Source: Bacteroidales bacterium GP4
GTDB taxonomy: Bacteria > Bacteroidota > Bacteroidia > Bacteroidales > Muribaculaceae
DNA length: 8,251 bases
Direction of reading: 5' to 3'
NCBI GenBank assembly: GCA_001701065.1
Contig: DAAL01000101.1
Coordinates: forward strand, 1 to 8,251
In this document: positions 5,800-8,251 of the stretch, in pieces
Layout: each line of letters starts with the position of its first letter
Position numbering within the stretch: position 1 is the first letter of the stretch
Notes under the pieces: generated by a model
What the model was told of the DNA's origin: nothing
Database searches by the model: none
Seen by the model: only the letters and a program-made list of their open reading frames with translations
Program-made: the position numbers and the translations under genes

Positions 5800-8229
5800 T
5801 TATTGTGCCGCGACAGCAAGTTTTTTGGCTGCCGAGGAATAGTTGTTGCCGTCGATGGTCACATCGGCGCGGTACACGTATATTCCGCGCGGTATGCGCC
5901 GTCCCGATTCATCGGTGAGGTCCCAGTGGATGGGATTGGAGTTGAGCATGTCCGATGTGCCGTTGCGGGAAGTGGACCACACTGTGCGTCCCATCAGGTC
6001 AAATACCGTCAGCGTGACATCCATCATAGCATCGGGGCGGTTGTGCTTGATGAAGAAGTTGGCATGGTCGATAGCCGGGTTCACGTCGGCATAGAGGTTA
6101 AGGATTTTCGGCGGTAACCCTTTGACCACATGGAATGAGATGGTCTCTTCGGCGAAATTGTTGGATGTGTCCCACACTCTAAGCCGCAGTGAGTGCAGCC
6201 CGTCGCTGAGGTTGGCGATTGTGTAGCGTATGCTTCCGCTTTTAGCCCCTTGTTCGCCGGGAGTGTAGTATTGCGGCAAGTCGGGATAGGATTTTGTGCC
6301 GTCAAGCTGCAATGACATCTGGTGACCTACGCCTGCGGTGGAGATATTGATGGCTACGTTGTCGCTGACACGTGCCAAGACCACCGGCGATTCATTGACT
6401 TTCTGCCCTGAGGTGAAGTCGTCGCTGTTCAGCCCGAAGAAGTCGATGGTCGGAGGAGTGGTGTCGTCAATGGCTGAGTCGTCGTATCCGAACACGTATA
6501 TGTCACGGTTCACTCCTGAAGCGTCCCTGCCGTCAGCGGTGTAGGCGTAAAGGTTCAATGCCGCGGGACGGAAATTGTGGGACACTTCCCCCGGCATTGC
6601 TATCTTGGCGGTGAACGAGCCGTTGCTGATTGTCTCTCTGCCTATGAATAAACGGTCGCCCTGTTCCTCGAAGGTTATGGGGTCGCTGCCGTCATGGGAC
6701 AGCGTGGTTGTGCTGTATTCGGCATCGTAAAGAGTGGGGATGAGCACTCCGCTGAAGTCAGTTATGGTTTTTCCGGAAACGTCCACCGCTTTTCCTTCCA
6801 GAGTCACTTCTTCCCGTGCCTTTAATGTGGGCTGGTCGAGCGATTCTACAGCTTTTCCGTTGATTTTCTCAAGTATTATCCTGTTGGGGCTGGCGGCTAT
6901 GCGTAGAGCCGGATCGCCGAGCAGCACGTAACGGAGCTTGTTGGAGTCGCCTCCCCCTGATATCAGGGTGTTCTTTGCGCGGCGCAGGCATTCACCCACC
7001 GGCAGACTGTGTCCTTCTCTGTCAGTGTTGAGGATTACATTGGCGAGGGAAGTAGACATGTTGGCGTTGTCGCGTATATACACCGGGCGAGTAGCAGCAA
7101 TTGCGCCTATAATTCCATTGGGGTTGAAGTACATTACCTCCGCGCCTGACTCCTCGATAAGGTCCCAGCGCAGAAAGTCGCAAGTGGCGGCGTAAAGCAT
7201 AGGTTGGTGCGGAAAGTTGAGGCTGTTGAGGTCCTTTTGTGTCAATAATCCCTCCGATGTCCAGCTGTAGGTATTGGCATGACCGATGTACCACCACCAT
7301 AATGCGCCGTTGTTGAGCAACCGGAACATACGGTCATGGGCTTCCTTCGCCTCGCGGTCAATCATGGGGAAAGCGTCGACGTACACCTTATGATATAAGT
7401 ACTGTGGACCGGCGGGTTGCCGCAGCATTGTTGACTGCACTTTCTCCATCTGCTGCAGATGTTCGCCTGAGTCCCCGTCGTCGGCGGCGAGGATGATGCG
7501 GTTTTTCCAGTCGTCCTTCAAGGCATCCTTCATGTAGGCTTCGGTTTTTTCTACCGCCGCCTTTGCTTCGGCTGTATTTGTCACGGGAATGCGCCCCACT
7601 GCCACACAATGATAGTCAGTGTCAGGATTTTCTCCTGAACCGTCACGCAAAAATGCAAGAAAATCTTCCGTGGTGTACGAATTGTTGTCGTCGGCACCCT
7701 CTACGGTCTGCCACTGAGGAACAATAGGGGTACGCATTGACGCTACATCAGGCGAAATGCGGCGGTGGTCGTAGATGCCTCTTCCGAAAACGAGGATATA
7801 GCGCAGATGACTGTCGGATGTGGCAGAGCCTCCTCCGCGGTCCCAAAGCATCTTGGCGAAATTTCGGAATGCATTGAAGTGAGGAGTGCCTGAACTGAAT
7901 TCATTGAAAATCTTATCCTGATCCACTACTTCCACTTCCAAGGGAAAGGTGGTGTGGCTGCGGTGGAGTGCGGCAAGTGCTTCGGCTTGTTCATGCCACT
8001 CGGGGGCGGTGATAATGAGCATTTGGGGCACTGTCATGGAGTGCAGGTCCTGATTCACCACTTCCGATACCCTCACAGGCGAGGGCATCGATGCGTCAGG
8101 GTTCCATGCGGCGTATTCGCGGAAGCCTGATTCGGTGGCGGTCCAGTGGGCTGTGCTTCCTTTTAGCTTATAGTCAACTTTCTTAATGGATGAAGGGTCG
8201 GTAACATCCCATATCCGGGTATCGGCCTT
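5800..8229 (-). CDS. porU: PorU, type IX secretion sortase (5' truncated, frame interrupted near edge)
   Basis: This is the C-terminal two-thirds of PorU, the T9SS C25-family protease that removes cargo C-terminal signals and attaches cargo to A-LPS at the outer membrane. The Met at 8086-8088 is probably not the start: the frame stays open for 47 more codons up to 8229 and encodes PorU-like text (TRIWDVTDP, WTATESGFREYAAW). A TGA stop lies at 8230-8232. Numbering from the Met at 8088, IFNEFSSGTPHF (60-71) opens the C25 domain, YIGHANTYSWTSEG (267-280) holds catalytic His270, ATCDFLRWD (301-309) holds catalytic Cys303, and GDPALRI (391-397) closes the domain. Beta-sandwich regions follow, then a C-terminal domain (about 659-762) with VFDLMGRTVW and PRGIYVYRADV, resembling T9SS C-terminal domains, as PorU itself is known to carry. 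Full PorU is about 1,100-1,200 residues, so roughly 300-400 are missing. The interruption may be an assembly error or a real mutation. Confidence 0.9.
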   Translation of the reverse strand, partial: KADTRIWDVTDPSSIKKVDYKLKGSTAHWTATESGFREYAAWNPDASMPSPVRVSEVVNQDLHSMTVPQMLIITAPEWHEQAEALAALHRSHTTFPLEVEVVDQDKIFNEFSSGTPHFNAFRNFAKMLWDRGGGSATSDSHLRYILVFGRGIYDHRRISPDVASMRTPIVPQWQTVEGADDNNSYTTEDFLAFLRDGSGENPDTDYHCVAVGRIPVTNTAEAKAAVEKTEAYMKDALKDDWKNRIILAADDGDSGEHLQQMEKVQSTMLRQPAGPQYLYHKVYVDAFPMIDREAKEAHDRMFRLLNNGALWWWYIGHANTYSWTSEGLLTQKDLNSLNFPHQPMLYAATCDFLRWDLIEESGAEVMYFNPNGIIGAIAATRPVYIRDNANMSTSLANVILNTDREGHSLPVGECLRRAKNTLISGGGDSNKLRYVLLGDPALRIAASPNRIILEKINGKAVESLDQPTLKAREEVTLEGKAVDVSGKTITDFSGVLIPTLYDAEYSTTTLSHDGSDPITFEEQGDRLFIGRETISNGSFTAKIAMPGEVSHNFRPAALNLYAYTADGRDASGVNRDIYVFGYDDSAIDDTTPPTIDFFGLNSDDFTSGQKVNESPVVLARVSDNVAINISTAGVGHQMSLQLDGTKSYPDLPQYYTPGEQGAKSGSIRYTIANLSDGLHSLRLRVWDTSNNFAEETISFHVVKGLPPKILNLYADVNPAIDHANFFIKHNRPDAMMDVTLTVFDLMGRTVWSTSRNGTSDMLNSNPIHWDLTDESGRRIPRGIYVYRADVTIDGNNYSSAAKKLAVAAQ

Positions 8230-8251
8230 TCATCCAACATCATACCAGCCA

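Overview
The window looks like chromosomal DNA from a member of the phylum Bacteroidota, most likely order Bacteroidales. The evidence is a PorU-type C25 peptidase of the type IX secretion system (T9SS), a DUF3078-like outer-membrane barrel protein, a menaquinone-pathway methyltransferase, start codons without convincing Shine-Dalgarno sequences, and two upstream sites matching the Bacteroides -7 promoter consensus TAnnTTTGY. Genus cannot be fixed from the sequence. There are no RNA genes, insertion sequences, CRISPR arrays or phage genes.

All eight genes lie on the minus strand and are tightly packed, with every intergenic gap under 65 bases, so transcription runs from the right edge to the left. 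In that order they are: a 5'-truncated porU (5800-8229, with an in-frame stop near the right edge); a small secreted thioredoxin-like protein with a CHEC motif (5158-5739); a PhoH-type ATPase (4134-5114); purC (3147-4094); menG/ubiE (2363-3100); a DUF3078-like outer-membrane protein (844-2298); an unrecognised secreted 200-residue protein (224-826); and the first 66 codons of another secreted protein that runs off the left edge (1-200).

The genes fall into three groups. porU and the thioredoxin-like gene encode envelope proteins: PorU is the T9SS sortase that cleaves the C-terminal signals of cargo and attaches the cargo to surface lipopolysaccharide. The phoH-purC-menG block is cytoplasmic housekeeping (an RNA-associated ATPase, purine synthesis, menaquinone synthesis) and probably starts at the promoter just upstream of phoH. 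The last three genes all encode exported proteins and probably form a separate unit starting at the promoter upstream of the DUF3078-like gene, 23 to 31 bases before its start codon.

This is mostly an ordinary core region. The points worth a second look are the interrupted porU frame at the right edge, the overlooked partial secreted-protein gene at the left edge, the two identical promoter -7 elements, and the unknown exported genes grouped with a barrel protein.
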